DNA of 64,000 bases from Misgurnus anguillicaudatus (GCF_027580225.2 NC_073356.2:1364001-1428000), one strand, 5' to 3'; numbered from the stretch's first letter, positions 17,973-33,720 are shown. Notes: generated from the sequence alone by a model not told the origin. A program made the numbers and translations.

Positions 17973-18418
17973 CAGAGGTGTATAATACTTAAGTATTTTA
18001 GTTACATTTTCCAAGCATCTGTGCTTTATCAGAGTGTTTGTCTTGGGAAAAAATGTACTTTTCTTTACTAAGAAATGTTCACTACATTCTAAAGCATAAA
18101 ATCATACTGTGTATTCATTATATATTGCATATTAAAATTGATTTAATGCCTAATTACATAAAAATTGCGTACTTTTACTTTCTTGAGTAAAAGTACGAAA
18201 AAAAAATTACTTAAGTAAAAGTACAAAAAATTACTAGATGTTTAATGTACTTAAATATTAAATATAAACCAAAAACTTGAAATTATGAAATGTAGTGGAG
18301 TAAAAATTATGATAATATGTTTTGGAATGTTTGTTTTCCAAAGAAAAACACAAATAAAATACGAATAATTGAAATGTACTTTTAGAAAGTAAAAATACTT
18401 AAGTACTATACAACTCTG
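17973..18418. mobile_element. 446-bp hAT MITE with 8-bp duplication AGCAATAT
   Basis: The ends CAGAGGTGTATAATACTTAA and, inverted, TTAAGTACTATACAACTCTG are flanked by perfect AGCAATAT copies at 17965-17972 and 18419-18426. The interior is rich in TACTTAAGTA and AAAGTAC motifs. No ORF. It is nested in the 17854-19176 element. Confidence 0.88.
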
Positions 18419-18675
18419 AGCAATATAAAAGTGTCCCACTGGTCTTTTTTTAAAGGCAGTGGGTCGCGCCTTGCGTTTCCAAGCGTTTAAAGCGCTTTTG
18501 GTGTGATTAGCCCCTAATTGTGAAACACGCAAGACTTTTTGAGTTGCTGTGTGCCTTTCTTCTCAAATGTCTTTTTATAAATCTTATGCCTGCCCGCTGC
18601 AGCTCAGTCGTCTAACTTCCGAAATTTACCAGGATGCGCATTCTTGCCTTCATCAGGAGTGGATCCATGCGCACG

Positions 18676-18779
<104 letters not shown>

Positions 18780-19773
18780 TAGATACGCTTCTGATACTGT
18801 TGTCTTTTTCTAGTTTGTTTCACTAAACTGCATCTCTTAAGCAGTACTTGACATGTACTCAATGACTTTTTTAACTCCTCAAAAAGAATGGAGTAGCCTA
18901 AATGGGACAGCCTTAAATTCAATGTAGAGATATGCAGTATAGTCATTTATTGTCATTAAAAATGTAACTGTTTTTTAGCAGGAAGATCTTGTCGGCTTTA
19001 TCATTTTAAAAGTAGATCACCACACAAAAAAGTCTGGACACCCCTGCACTACAAACATTTCTCAAAATATCTTCCTTTGAGTTCATTAAAACAAAGAGAT
19101 GTATACAGGTTTGTAACAACATGAGAGTGAGTAAATGATGACAGCATTTTTATTTTTGGGTGAACTATCCCTTTAAGTAGCCTATTGCACTGTTCAAATA
19201 ATTAGTCAATTTTTTGTTAAAGCATTTTTTTAAAGGTTAAGTCAATATAAGTTTTTTTTAGAGATATCTTGTCAAAATAACAATAATCTAAGTCGTAAAC
19301 ATTAAACAACAGACAAATATACAAAAATCAATTATTCTCTGTTTGACGAAGTTGATGTATGTGCGTCTTCCACAAAACCACTATGTTTTTCTTTTCTTTT
19401 AATTTTCCTACTGACGCTACTTGGCAACAATTGTTTACAATTTAATATTCATTATTTTTGAGTGAATTGTTAAATGTGAGGACAGTGTGTAACACAGATC
19501 TGTAGATTCTAACAAAGCTCTGTGAAGATGTGTGAATATCGTACTCTGAACTTCTGCTTCACATCTCTCTATTACTGCATGAGCCTTGATTTCATTTAAC
19601 ACACACCTGCTGCGATATTATCAGCTTCATCATCAAAAGTATGCAATCATCCTCTGAATTTCAAGATTTTAGATCATTATGCAGATAAAATGGCTGAAAC
19701 TACCAGTTTTAGATTCGCCTGAATAAAGATAAATAACAGAGCTTAAGGAAGATGACTTACGCGTGAACAGCAG

Positions 19774-19994
19774 TGGCCGGTTGCATAACCGTAGCCGTGA
19801 CCTTAAAGACTGTGTCTTAAGAATAATTCTGACTAACTAACAATTAGTTTGGGCTAATCAGTCTTATTATTTGGATTTAAATTAGACCAATCTACCTTTC
19901 TATGTAACATACTTAAAACAGTTATGATCAGTCTTGAAGAAAAAAATCATGACTAACTTTTAAGACTAGTCTTTAAGTTTTATGCAACCGGCCA
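19774..19994. mobile_element. 221-bp Harbinger-like MITE
   Basis: Perfect inverted ends TGGCCGGTTGCATAA and TTATGCAACCGGCCA are flanked by the 3-bp repeat CAG (19771-19773, 19995-19997). A 3-bp duplication fits PIF/Harbinger elements, but assignment rests on that alone. The interior has inverted TTAAGAC/GTCTTAA motifs and no ORF. Confidence 0.65.
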
Positions 19995-20632
19995 CAGGTT
20001 AGATGTCTACAAGAACAGGTTTTGTGTAAAGAAATCTGTCCTGAACCAAAACATTCACATAGTTTGTGTAAATTCAGATGTGGTCAGTAATAGATTAATA
20101 GTAATATAATTTAACCTGGAGAGTTAGTTCATCATTTTAAAAAGGAGCATCAGTTTACGATTTAGTTTTTAAACCATTTTACATGTTTATAATGGCTATC
20201 AATTCTGTAATGCAAAAAGTTGTAATGCTTTGTAGGGAACTGAAACCAACAATAAATGATGTTTTGCATTTATTCACTTTTGTGATTCATTGTTTTCTAC
20301 ATCAATGTAAAGAACATTTGGTGACAATATAATTTTGATATCTTTAATATTGAGTGAGTAAGGTCAAAGTCAAAGATTGAAATCAATGTCAAAACAAATC
20401 TTTATGCTTCTCATCTCAGGGTCACAAATTGTTGCATAATTATTATAAATGTATTACATAACCTGTTATAAAAGTTTTGCTAAAGTGTTAAAAGGCGAAT
20501 TACTTCACCTGTGTGCATAAATGTACCTTACAATGTCAAGATGTGCACATAAAATCCTTAAACTATTAAAGAAAAACATAAGGTAGAGGAATAAAGACTG
20601 ACAAACTGTTTTGACAGAAAAATGAACTTTAA

Positions 20633-21232
20633 TTTATTATTAAAATCACATAAATAAAACTCACAATGAGTCCAACAAATACAAATAGATAGATATGTAC
20701 ATCGGATGGATCGCAGACATAACTACAGAGACACATTTGAAATGTTTTTATCATTTCAGACATTCTCTTGTAGCCCAGCTGTCACTTTTACTACAGTAAG
20801 CAGAGTAGCTGTTATGTAAGATGACAATCGAAGTGAATGTTAATTTCTATTTATTTACACACATATACATTTTAGTCAGTCATCAGCACATTTTGGTCTT
20901 ACTATTATTTTTTTTAGATAATATTATAAAGAATAAACACCATCATTGGCCCCATATTTTTTTCTTATGATGAATTAGCAAATATAGCTATGAGTGATTG
21001 TCTGTCTAGGTTTTGATTGTCTACAATGTTACATGCCAAAATATTGCATACAGATATGAATCAGAGAAAAGTTTCTCTGGAAGTTGGCATCAGAAATAAA
21101 TAATCTATACGCTCTAACCAGTCTCTGTAGGATCTTCACCTCTGATTCAGTCCCTTCAGTCTCTTGAATCTTTGCACAGAGTAAAGTGATTGAACACATG
21201 TTCAAAAAACAGGAAGGTTGTTGGTCTGGATC
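20633..21232 (-). other. Presumed tbxta 3' UTR
   Basis: AT-rich sequence after the tbxta stop. AATAAA hexamers on the - strand occur at 20855-20850 and 20638-20633, giving 3' UTRs of about 380 or 600 nt. No repeat boundary is seen. The end cannot be fixed from sequence alone. Confidence 0.45.
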
Positions 21233-23788
<2,556 letters not shown>

Positions 23789-23844
23789 ATTTGGATCAAA
23801 TAAATCTTGAGTTAAGTCCGATATCGATGCTTTGACAGAGCGCC

Positions 23845-23945
23845 ACGATCTGCCCTTTAAACGCTTCCCGAGCATTTTTAAAGGCCCGATACTTACCGCA
23901 TGCTGATACGGGGCGTGACCCCAAAGCGCTAGACCACGCCCATCG
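23845..23945 (-). promoter_or_regulatory. tbxta core promoter region
   Basis: On the - strand a TATA-like CCTTTAAAAATG lies at about 23883-23872 and a second TTTAAA at about 23860. A GC-box-like GGGCGTGG is at about 23940. This would place the transcription start tens of bases upstream of the ATG at 23788. No experimental support is available. Confidence 0.45.
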
Positions 23946-24419
23946 CGCCCTAATAGCGCTCAATAATTTGACGCCACTAAACAGAATGTATTCTTGAAAT
24001 ACATAGTGGGCCATTAAAAAGTGCGGAGAATTACCCCAAACCTTTAAGATGCAGGTCTTTGTGTAAAAAAAATAATACGTTAATAAAAAATAAATAATGA
24101 ACAAGCTAGCCTAAAACATAATATTATATAATTCATTATTATATAAATTACAAATGAATCTTTTTTTAAAGTATATGTTTTAGTTATATGAAATATTAAA
24201 GCTAGGCTTACAACTTTAGAAACAATTTGGCACTTTTAATACCATTTGTCGTTCCGTTTTATTTGTCTATTGTTATTAAATAGCCTCATTTAAAATATAG
24301 CCTATTAAAACATAGTACATTTTGTAAAAAAATCATTTGGTTCGGAAAACGCTCATTTTAGCATGGGGGCTTGCACTTCGATACGTTTGTAAAATAAATC
24401 CAAACTTATTTTTTCCTAA

Positions 24420-24660
24420 TCGCAAGCTCGTCTTTGAAACATAAAGGGACGAGAGACGGTGTCTGTTCCCTCGGTGCCTTTGAACTCGGTTGTATATTTG
24501 CGAATAATGCTAATCTTTTGTTGTCCCAGATACACATGTGAGAAAGCTCGTGTTTACTGGGGACGGGCCATTAGGATACAGCCATTGACTCGAGCTGCGT
24601 GCTGCTAATGCGCGTCTGAAGTGTGGATGGCCCACAGGTGATATGTGAATTTCCTTAATT
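24420..24660. promoter_or_regulatory. Candidate proximal enhancer of tbxta with two TCF/LEF-type sites
   Basis: A GC-richer, non-repetitive block 630-870 bp upstream of the tbxta ATG, set in AT-rich DNA. It contains CTTTGAA twice (24432-24438 and 24478-24484), matching the TCF/LEF consensus CTTTGWW. Brachyury genes are established Wnt/beta-catenin targets. Whether these sites act is inference. Confidence 0.45.
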
Positions 24661-26599
24661 CAGAAGGGCTCCAGCAAGTAAATGTCTTAAAACAATATGT
24701 AGCATTGCTTTCCGCTAATTTTAAGCTGAATTAGGTCTATATATTTTTGCGCAAAACATGCTCATTTAAACAGTATTTATTAAAATTAAATTTAGCTACT
24801 TAAAACTAAAATAATATTTAAATACATATATTAAAATATAGACAATAATTTTGAAGCAACAAATGTTTTCATTTAAGGAATGTGTACGTGTAATTGTCTA
24901 TAATTTCAGGTTTCATTTAAAATTACCTTCCAATCTTTTAACACTTTTATTTCAACTATCCCCGTTAATAAGCTACTGTATCGCACTTGACAGCTTAATT
25001 TAAAATTCTTATTAGTTGGAAATTATATGGATACTGCTGGATAGTTAAAACGTAAAATATATGTTAAAAGATATTTTCTTGTAAAATGAATGTAAAGCCA
25101 GTGTTTTAACTTTAATATGGTCAGTGTCTTTTCGATGCACTTGGAGTTGAGTGGAGCTCTGTTCTGCTGGAGGGCTGTAAATGTGAAGGGCCATCACACC
25201 TTTCTACTGTCTGATTTACAGAACAACAAACAGTCATCAGTCACATCCCTTTCCTATCTTTAGCTTCTGTTTCAGCCTTTCATTTCAGACTGGAATAAAT
25301 GACTCAAAGGCTGAAATATTACATGAAGACAAAATATTATTTAAGCTGTATGAATTTACTTTGAAGTTACATTGAATCAAAATATTAAAAAGTGTTATTT
25401 TACCTGGCCCTGTAAATAAATTTTTATTGGTGTAACCCAAAGCTTTCAGCTAGTTTGATTTGAATAAAACTTGAATAGTCAATTTAGATGCTAACCAATG
25501 AGATACATTGTACATAACTAAATGACATACTTCACTTACATCACTGTGACAATGTGTCAGGCCCTTGTAAAAAAGTTTCTTTTTTATTCTTAAAGAGAGT
25601 TTCACTTTTCAAACTTAAAATAGCACATAAAATCTCCTTTCCTTTCCAGGCCAGCAATGAGAGCATGTTTACTGTTTCTGTGTGTGTGTGTGTGGATGGA
25701 GGTTTGTGTAAAGGGTTAAGAGACGCTGCCTCTCTCTGGCATAAGAACACTTTCACCTCAGTGAGAAATATTACAGAGGCCTGGTGCTCCACAAAAGGAC
25801 AGTTATAAGAGAAGATGCATATTTTCCACATTTCTTCTCTCCGGCCTAAATCAGTAAACAGAAGAGCTGGATGAGTCAGCTCCTGGAAAATGAAAGACAC
25901 GAGATACACACCTCATCAACACAAACACGATATAAAATAAATAATACGGTTCATCTGTTAAGTCAATTGTTTAATTTAACCCATAAAAATATCTCTGACC
26001 CAAGATTTTTTCCTACATTTATATATGATCATATATGTTATAAATACGCTGATTCCATTATATAAAGAGGATTAATAAAGCACGCACACACGAAAGGTTC
26101 CAGTATATAAATAAATGAAATATCTGTTCAGTTTAAAACTAGCTGGATTTGTTCAACTGTGCTGTTGTCATTGTATTTTAATTTCAGTTTATAAGTGTAG
26201 ATTTATAAGTGTGTAAAGGTGTTGCCTGAAACAGTGAAGTGCATGTGTATGTGGAGAGACACCCCTCACCCCCCTCAACCAGATGTGGATTGAGGCCTGA
26301 GATCGTCTGTCACTGCTGCGTTTCCACATCAAGTTCAGGAAATCTAAACTTTCCTCTGCTAATCACCCGGCCCTTTGAAAGGGATAAAAAAGACTTGAGG
26401 GGCAGTAATTGTTCCCCCCTCCCTCCCTCTCTTTCTCCCTCCTTCTCTCTTTCTTTCTGCCCCCTCCCCACAGTCCACATCAAACCTTTTGGATGTTAAT
26501 GAGAGAGAGAAAAGTTTTGATGAACTTTGTCCTGTAGAGAAACAGTAATGTAAAAGCTGTAGAAACATACAGACAGACAGACGGACGGACCGACCGACC

Positions 26600-26655
<56 letters not shown>

Positions 26656-28990
26656 GTGATAGTTAGTGAACATAACTGGATGTTTATTTTTATACAAGTA
26701 ATACTATTTTTCAGTTTATTTAAAGAAAAACACACAGAAATTCCTACTTAATGGGATTTTACTTAATAATTGTAATCTTTTAAATGTATTGCAAGACAAA
26801 CAGATACAAAAACGAATGTTTCATGTAAATATGTGATCACCAGAAAATCAATTTCTGCATGAATAAATGTACTCATAAATCTGGATAATGAAGCAGAACA
26901 GTTCAATCTAATATTAGAATAAAATCTGCTGTCTTAGATACAACTCTGTTCATCTCATGTCAGTGTGAAATTTGGTTGGTGTACACAGGTCAGGTGGAGA
27001 GAGTGACAACGCACTGATTTACAGTCTTCTAAGGTCAGGTTGCCCCGCAACAAAGACACAGTGATACAAACTCATTACATCATATGTTTCTTTTGAAAGT
27101 CTGCGGTGTTTAGATTTGTTGTTTTTATTGTGTATACAAACTAACAGAAGATATAGATGAGACAGACTGGAACAAGGCATGTCTTAAAGCACAGACAATA
27201 CATCTAAGATTTAAATTTAATTGAATGAAAACCTGTCAAACTTTATCAAATGTCCGCTAATGTGTGTTATAAATGTTTAGACGAGAAAGGTACATTATAT
27301 CATTTAATATTAAAATTCCTTTCAATGTAAAATGTTGTATTTTTGAAATAAATCCAACAAACTTTATACAAACATTAAGACAGATTAAACGTGTAGACCA
27401 AAGAGTTATTGCAGGAAAAGTGTTTATGCTCCATGCATGAAAATGAAAGGCTAAGGGAAAGACTTTGATCAACTATGGGAGCCAAACATAAATAACATGT
27501 AAAAAAAACAAAAAACATTGCTCATTACACTGTTTGTAACAAATTTTACCTACTTCTTTATTCATGTATTTATTATTATTTTTAAATCTTTATTATTATA
27601 TTTATTAATTATGTTTTTGTAAATGAAATATGTGAAAGGGTGTATATGCTTGTCTAATTTGTCTACTGTTTCATGTGCTATTTTGTTATAATGTATTATG
27701 CCCTAGTTGATGTATGGTTATACATAAGAAAAGGACAATACATATATTTGGAAAAAACATATGAAGTAACATGTTAGATTATAAAATTATGTAATATAAA
27801 ATTGGCACCATTTAGATCAATATATAACCTTCAATGTGTTGATAATGTTAGTGAAAAGTAAATCAATACACAAATAAAATGCACTGATCATGGTTCTGTA
27901 ATCAAACCCTATAATGTGTATAATATACACTACTCTTTAAAAGTTGGGATACTTTAGTAGTTTAATTATGTTATTAATTAATAATTATGTTTTTGTCTGC
28001 AAAAGTAATGTCAAACAGTTATTTTGAACAGTCATTTTTAGACTCAAAGATTTTTAAGATCACAAAAACATGTCCATTAATCATTTATTATAGGGTACAG
28101 GGTAAATGTCCTCTTCTTCAATGAGCCAGTTTGTTAAAAAATTGATTTGAACAATATTGAAATAAACTTGAAATAATGTGGATAAAAGTGGTGTTTGTCT
28201 AAATGAAAATAATATGATGACATACATCTAAACTCATCAATATTTAAACTTAAATGAATTTCTTTACAGATGTGTAGTGTAAATATGTCTCATTCAGATC
28301 ATCATTCACTAGTAAAATGTGTAAGCTAAAGACCCTTTATTAAAATATTTCCCCTCCATCAGAATGATGCTTGAATGTAGATTTGAGGTCATTTGAATGA
28401 CAAGTGGCGTTCTGCAGGAAAAATACATTGTATGTAGACACAATGTATGTGTCCTATTTGCCTCTGGAAACAATGGTGACATATTAAAGCAGGTTGTAGC
28501 TACAGGCTAAATACTTGCACACTTGCCTGTTAACACAGAGAGGGAGTTTAATGCTAAAAGTATTATATTCTCTTGACATGCGTGACACAAAGGATGTTGG
28601 AGGAAGTCTTTTTAGTCTATTCTTCATTGTATGTCAATGAGGCGGTCGATGCGTTATGCTATAGACACTTTATATCTGTGACATATATGAGGACATTTTA
28701 ATTCGATTTTATTTGCTGACTGAATAACTTCTAAATATATCAAACATCAAATCATCATATATGCAGTATTATAAACAACAATAATATTTGCATATATGCA
28801 TCAGATTTATGTTAGGTAAACTACAGTTTTAAGATAAAAGCCAACAAAATATGCAGCATGTTTGTCAAATCAACATTACTTTAACTTGAAGTTAAACAAC
28901 TTCTTGAGTTTATATGTTATGTCAATTTATTACAAGCCAAAACTTAAAATAGGTTGAATTAACTTGCAAAACCAAGTTGTTATATATAGT
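24661..28990. other. tbxta upstream non-coding DNA
   Basis: AT-rich with no exon recognised. It holds a GC-richer segment at about 25130-25290 (GTGGAGCTCTGTTCTGCTGG), a short (TG)n at 25678-25692, a polypyrimidine tract at about 26415-26465, and a (GACA)n array. The remainder (26700-28860) shows no feature. An AAGTTAAACAACTT-type short palindromic repeat lies at about 28870-28990. Confidence 0.4.
26566..26656. repeat. (GACA)n microsatellite
   Basis: About 22 tandem tetranucleotides, with a variant GACG/GACC stretch near 26580-26600. Confidence 0.95.
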
Positions 28991-28994
28991 TGTC

Positions 28995-29475
28995 ATAACT
29001 AATTGGGGGGGGGGCAGATATGGTACAGTAGCTCATCCTGCTGTCATTTATAGAAGCCTGAGCCCTGCATCTGTAGTCTGGGCTCCTTACAGGAGCTGGG
29101 GGCCAGCGAACCATAAAACCAGGGCAAACAAAGGGGGCAGGGCCCTTAGCTAGGCTCTTTTTACAGCATTCCCACGCCAGCAACAGTGGCTCACTGAGAA
29201 GTGTTACCTGCACGATGCTGGATATCCCCCATAACCCCCTATCCACATCATCTACAGCCCCCAACCCACCCACCAGCAGTGTTAGCCACCCTGAGCCAGA
29301 CCTACTGAAGGGCTGCAGTGACCCAGGTGTACAAACACTAAACTCTGTGCCCAGATCAAAGCCACTCATTAAAGGACAATAGATACAGCCCCCTAATCCC
29401 ACATCTTTTACCAAAGCTGTGGGCCGGAGCGTCCCGCCTCTCTGCAGACACCTAAAGCGTTGCCCTCTACAGGTC
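28995..29475. promoter_or_regulatory. GC-rich non-repetitive block upstream of tbxta, possible enhancer
   Basis: About 480 bp of clearly higher GC and low repeat content in AT-rich surroundings, 5.2 kb upstream of the tbxta ATG. The long open frame on the - strand has no recognisable protein pattern, so it is probably not coding. It contains several CAGGTG/CACCTG-like and GGGCCC-like motifs. Its constrained look and position suggest a cis-regulatory element; this is inference. Confidence 0.3.
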
Positions 29476-29564
29476 AGTTTTGCTCTAGCAAATGAGGGTT
29501 ATCTTGGGCTACAGTTCTGATGTCATGCTTTATTTTGAGTAAATTAAATAAAGGGAAGCATGAA

Positions 29565-29640
29565 TTCAATACAATTTTATTTATATAGCGCTTTTCACAA
29601 TTGCATAATTGTTTCAAAGCAGCTTTACATGAATAAAACC
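29565..29640. repeat. Dispersed 'TATATAGCGCTTTTCACAA' repeat, copy 2
   Basis: Same core as 7256-7330 (ATTTTATTTATATAGCGCTT to CAGCTTTACATGAATA), same orientation. Confidence 0.7.
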
Positions 29641-30639
29641 AAGAGAAAACCAGACCATCAAGTTGCAAAGTAAACAGCTAAGATTAATCCGTACAAGTGA
29701 GCGAAGTAATAATGTAACGCAGATGTGACATAATGTATAGTCCTAGGTTAAGGTAATGTCCCTAGAGAAAAAAGTCCTTGGGAGAAAAAAAAACTTGAAA
29801 GTGAGCCAAAACATAGCTGATCCTATAGAAGATATACTATATATGTGAGGTACTAAAATAATGGGAATTAAAAGTTTTAATAATGGAAATTAAAAAAGAA
29901 AGGGGTTGGTTGTCGCTGGGCAGACTTGGGCGATCCAGAAGAAAAATACTATACTGTAAGATTTATTAAGAAAAAAATGCAGATTAGATTATAAAGGGAA
30001 GCGGAGCATGGTCGCTGGTCAGATATCGACTGGGCATCACAATGATGGGATAAAAAAATTATATTTCAAGTCATTTATTTGTGTAGTGAATAAGACATTG
30101 TACCTGACATTATACACATAATGTAGATGTTTACTATTTTGTGTTGTATATTGTTGTGCATTGCTTTTGCATTGTTGAGCATAAATTGTGTATTATAGCC
30201 TTTGTATAATTTGTATTTTGTGTGTAATGCATGCTGTGTTTATTGTGTAACAAGTACTTGTTTACTGAGTCCTGTAAAGTGAAATGTGAAGTGTAAATTC
30301 TTCACAAAGAATTAATAAAAACTAAAGATTAATAACAACAATGTTTTTTTTCTTCTAGTTCCCTTCCGTAAATCATTTTAAGTTGGGAAAACTACTATAA
30401 CAATACATTTAAGTTGAATTATTTACACTTAAGTGTCTCATCTATATGCAGTTTATATTGTCATTTTGACTCTGGATGGATTCAGGAGCTTTATTATTTT
30501 ATATGTAAGTATTTAAGAGTTTGTCATTTATAAACAAATTAAAACCAAAACAAAACAAACTCTTAGTTTCATCAAATGATTCAAATTCTGATTTGAAGAA
30601 AATTCTTTATGTTTAGGAGTTTAATAATAAAAACAAATC

Positions 30640-30990
30640 TGTCTTTCTTAAACTGTCAGTGTTGAGGTGCTCTGGTGTGGCTTTGATGAACGCTGGCTCT
30701 TTGTAGTTGGCGTGGAGATGTCTTGTTAGTCAGTAAAAGTGAGGGCTAAATGGCTCCATGACAGGAAGCTGTTTACATGGGGACGCTCGACTCGCTCGCA
30801 GCCCCCATTGTCTGCTGGCCTCTCTTCTACTTCATTAGCATTTCCATAAGAAAGGGCCAGTAATTACTCCTTTTCTTCTGACGTCCCTTCATCTCTGAAA
30901 GCTTCTCTCAATCCTTCTGCAACGTTTCTGGCTCATCGTCCTGTACTGCTGGAAAGCGCACAGTCACAAGGAGTGAAAAATGAAACAATA
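30640..30990. promoter_or_regulatory. Non-repetitive GC-richer block, possible distal enhancer
   Basis: About 350 bp without repeat features, containing TTCATTAGCATTTCC and AGTAATTACTCC (homeodomain-like TAAT cores) and CCCATTGTCTGC (a SOX-like ATTGT core). It lies 6.9 kb upstream of tbxta. Regulatory function is inferred only from composition and motifs. Confidence 0.3.
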
Positions 30991-31292
30991 TTGTTGTCCT
31001 TGTGGAGGGTGGACCATTAAAGAAATGAGCTCAGGATATGTAATACATTCAGATTAACACAATGTCGAGACCCACAATGTTGCTTCTTAAATTCCTTTGG
31101 AGGAAAAAAAGGCAGTACAGTTGTTGACAAGTATAAAGCAAATATAGACAGCATAGCTCTGGTCAGCTCTATGCTAAACTGGATGAGAAATGTTTTATGT
31201 TCAAATGCCAACTACAGTATCTTGATCAATCTGAGTAGAGTTTGAAAATGTCTATAACTGAAGAGGAGACATATGTAAGATTATTGAGTACA

Positions 31293-31369
31293 CACTCTTA
31301 AAAATAAAGGTGCTTCACAATGCCACATCACTGTGAAGATGCTTTTAAACACCTTTATTTTTAAGAGTG
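31293..31369. repeat. 77-bp perfect-arm hairpin repeat
   Basis: Two 20-bp arms are exact inverses: CACTCTTAAAAATAAAGGTG and CACCTTTATTTTTAAGAGTG, separated by about 37 bp that is also partly self-complementary (GCTTCACA...TGTGAAGATGC). It is a familiar short fish palindromic repeat. Confidence 0.85.
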
Positions 31370-31690
31370 CAGGTGACAAAATCTGCTTTAAGTTCATCTT
31401 CTTCATATCTATTCATACATTGCCATTAAGGTATTTTAAGTGAATTTGTGAATATGTAAGGGTACATTAGAAGAACATTTACTGGACTTCTTATCTTCGA
31501 AACAATCTGCTAGGACATTTTCTATAAGTGGGTTAACATTGATCATACAAACACAGCTTCTTCTTGTCTGGCTGTACATACTGCTATTTTGCTTACAATG
31601 ACCTCTTCTTGACAGAGAGCTAGATAACCTGACTGTACAAGTCTACAAGACTGTTCAAAGGTTAAATATATGTCAATATTATATTTACAT

Positions 31691-32439
31691 ACACTGTAAA
31701 ATAAATGCAGCATGAAGTTAAAACAACTTCCTTTGCAAGCCAGTTCAACCAACAATGTAAAAAATCATTATTTTTACAGGAACCAGTTGTGTGTATTTTA
31801 CAGTTTCTTTCTGTTTTTGTGGAAAAACAGAATTTTTGGATAATAGTACAGAAATGTATTGTGGAATTAGATGAATAATATAAAATAACAGGGAAAGCCC
31901 AATACTGTAAATAATCATGATGTTTCCTTTTTTTTTTTTTTAAGAAAATGTCCTTTATATCAGGGGCCCAAAAATATTTTATTTACATTTTTGGAAATTT
32001 ACAGAAAATCAATTTTACAGTGTTTTCTTTTTTAATGTTATAATTTTTATTGAAATGTGTAACATGACAGATTTTAAATGACAGTTTGAACAAAGTAATC
32101 GTAAAAATGCAGTTTTAATTATGGCCTTTTAACAAGTGAAATACTGTAATTGTTGACACAACGTAGCATGTCAAAGATGATCAGAAATCTGTTAAAAAGT
32201 GTAAAGTGATGTATACTCATTTGTTAATTTGTACAGGTTGGCATTTTCTATTTTCTTAGTTTCTTTGTCTATCATACTTTTTGTTTCTTTAGCTTTTCTT
32301 TTCACTATCTACTACGTGACTTTATTGTGAGCCTTTCAATAAAGTAAATTAGACTTACTATTTTAAGTTTTGGCTTGTGATGAGATGACATAACTTATAA
32401 ATTCAAGTTGAAATTGTTCAACTTAATTTTTTACAGTGT
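31691..32439. repeat. ACACTGTAAAA/TTTTACAGTGT fold-back repeat region
   Basis: Left ACACTGTAAAATAAATG and right AATTTTTTACAGTGT bracket AT-rich DNA with repeated 'tttacagt' and 'actgtaaa' motifs; ACTTGAATTTATAAGTT-type strings sit near the right end. It is probably a MITE with further AT-rich insertions. The boundaries are approximate. Confidence 0.45.
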
Positions 32440-33439
32440 ACGTTTCTTTTCAAATTGTATAAATACAAATAATGAAGACAAAAGCGTTTGTAGCACTAAA
32501 ACAAATTCAGCCCAGGCCGGTTGAGAGGAAGATCTATGAATTAAACATACCTTTTGTTGTAAAATATCATCAGTGTTATAATGAATATCATATCACATAT
32601 TTATAATATCACATTTTAGGGATTATTCTCACTTGTTTTTCTAAAATAGCATCGGGTGGGATTAACTGTTTTTATTTTAATATCCCTGACTGAATTAACC
32701 TGCCTACGTTAGGTTACATGAATCTAAATTATTATGTGACCAACAGTTTTTTTTATAAGTTTTTATTGTAACACTATTAAAAACTTCTGTAGAAATGACC
32801 ATATTACTGTCAGCTGTTTGTCAGTAACTTACTGTAGATTTAAATGTATGTTATTTACTGGCAACAGTTTGTTTAAAGTTAAATGAACATTAAACATTAA
32901 CAAGTCTTTATCTTTGCACAGTAAAACTATTCAATAACAGCCTCATGCAAAACACTGAAATATATTTAAATCTACAGGAAGTTACTGGCAAACAATTTTT
33001 TTTTACAGTAAACTACACAGTGGACCTTTAGGTATACATATAATGTCACTTTAGAAAACAGAGTTACTGTCAAAATAATTTATATCTTATAGTAGAGCAT
33101 ATAGTTTAAAGTTGGCTTAAAGAGTTTTTTAAGAATTTAAATGTAGTTTTATTAACAGAAGACATGTAATGCAACTGATCGATACATTGGCAAACATCAA
33201 CATCATGGGACACAGAGTAAATGTTGAAGTAATGTTGAAAGGTTCAGATCAGGTAGAAACATCTCTTGAACATAACTGTTTTACCAGTGTGACCCGTGGT
33301 GTCAACTTAACAAGACATTCTTTAACTTAAGGTTGAGTGTACGTAAATATCTCCCAAGATTACCCAAATCAGTAGATTAATCCTTTAACCTGTAAAACTG
33401 AGAGTAGATGTAGTGCCTCTGATGGGTGTTCATTAAGAG

Positions 33440-33720
33440 ATAAGGCATGTTAAGATCAGTAGATAACACTGCTAGGAAGAGGGCAGGAAGCCGGCGATCA
33501 CTTCCCCTCCCCTCCAACGCCTGCCTCTCTTTCTCTTTGAACTGTGAGCGTGAGAAGGGTCGAGCGGAGAGGATGTTGGGCCTGGCGCTATGCGGAGAGA
33601 ACGACCAGCCACCTCTTAATCTCGTCAGGTTCACCGCATGCACACATGCAAACACACATCCAGCCAGAGCACACTAGGTCACGTGCACCCTAGGGTACCT
33701 GCCACCCTACCTGATGGGCA
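33440..33720. promoter_or_regulatory. GC-richer non-repetitive block, possible regulatory element
   Basis: About 280 bp of non-repetitive sequence (CCGGCGATCACTTCCCCTCC; GTCACGTGCACCC with an E-box CACGTG) in AT-rich surroundings. Short frames on both strands have no recognisable protein features. Confidence 0.25.

Noticed and set aside
26359..26735. ORFs with LSVC repeats
   Set aside because: Translation of the (GACA)n microsatellite.
28980..29414. 144-codon - strand ORF
   Set aside because: No family resemblance, no splice context, and it ends in a poly-G run; GC-rich non-coding DNA explains it better.
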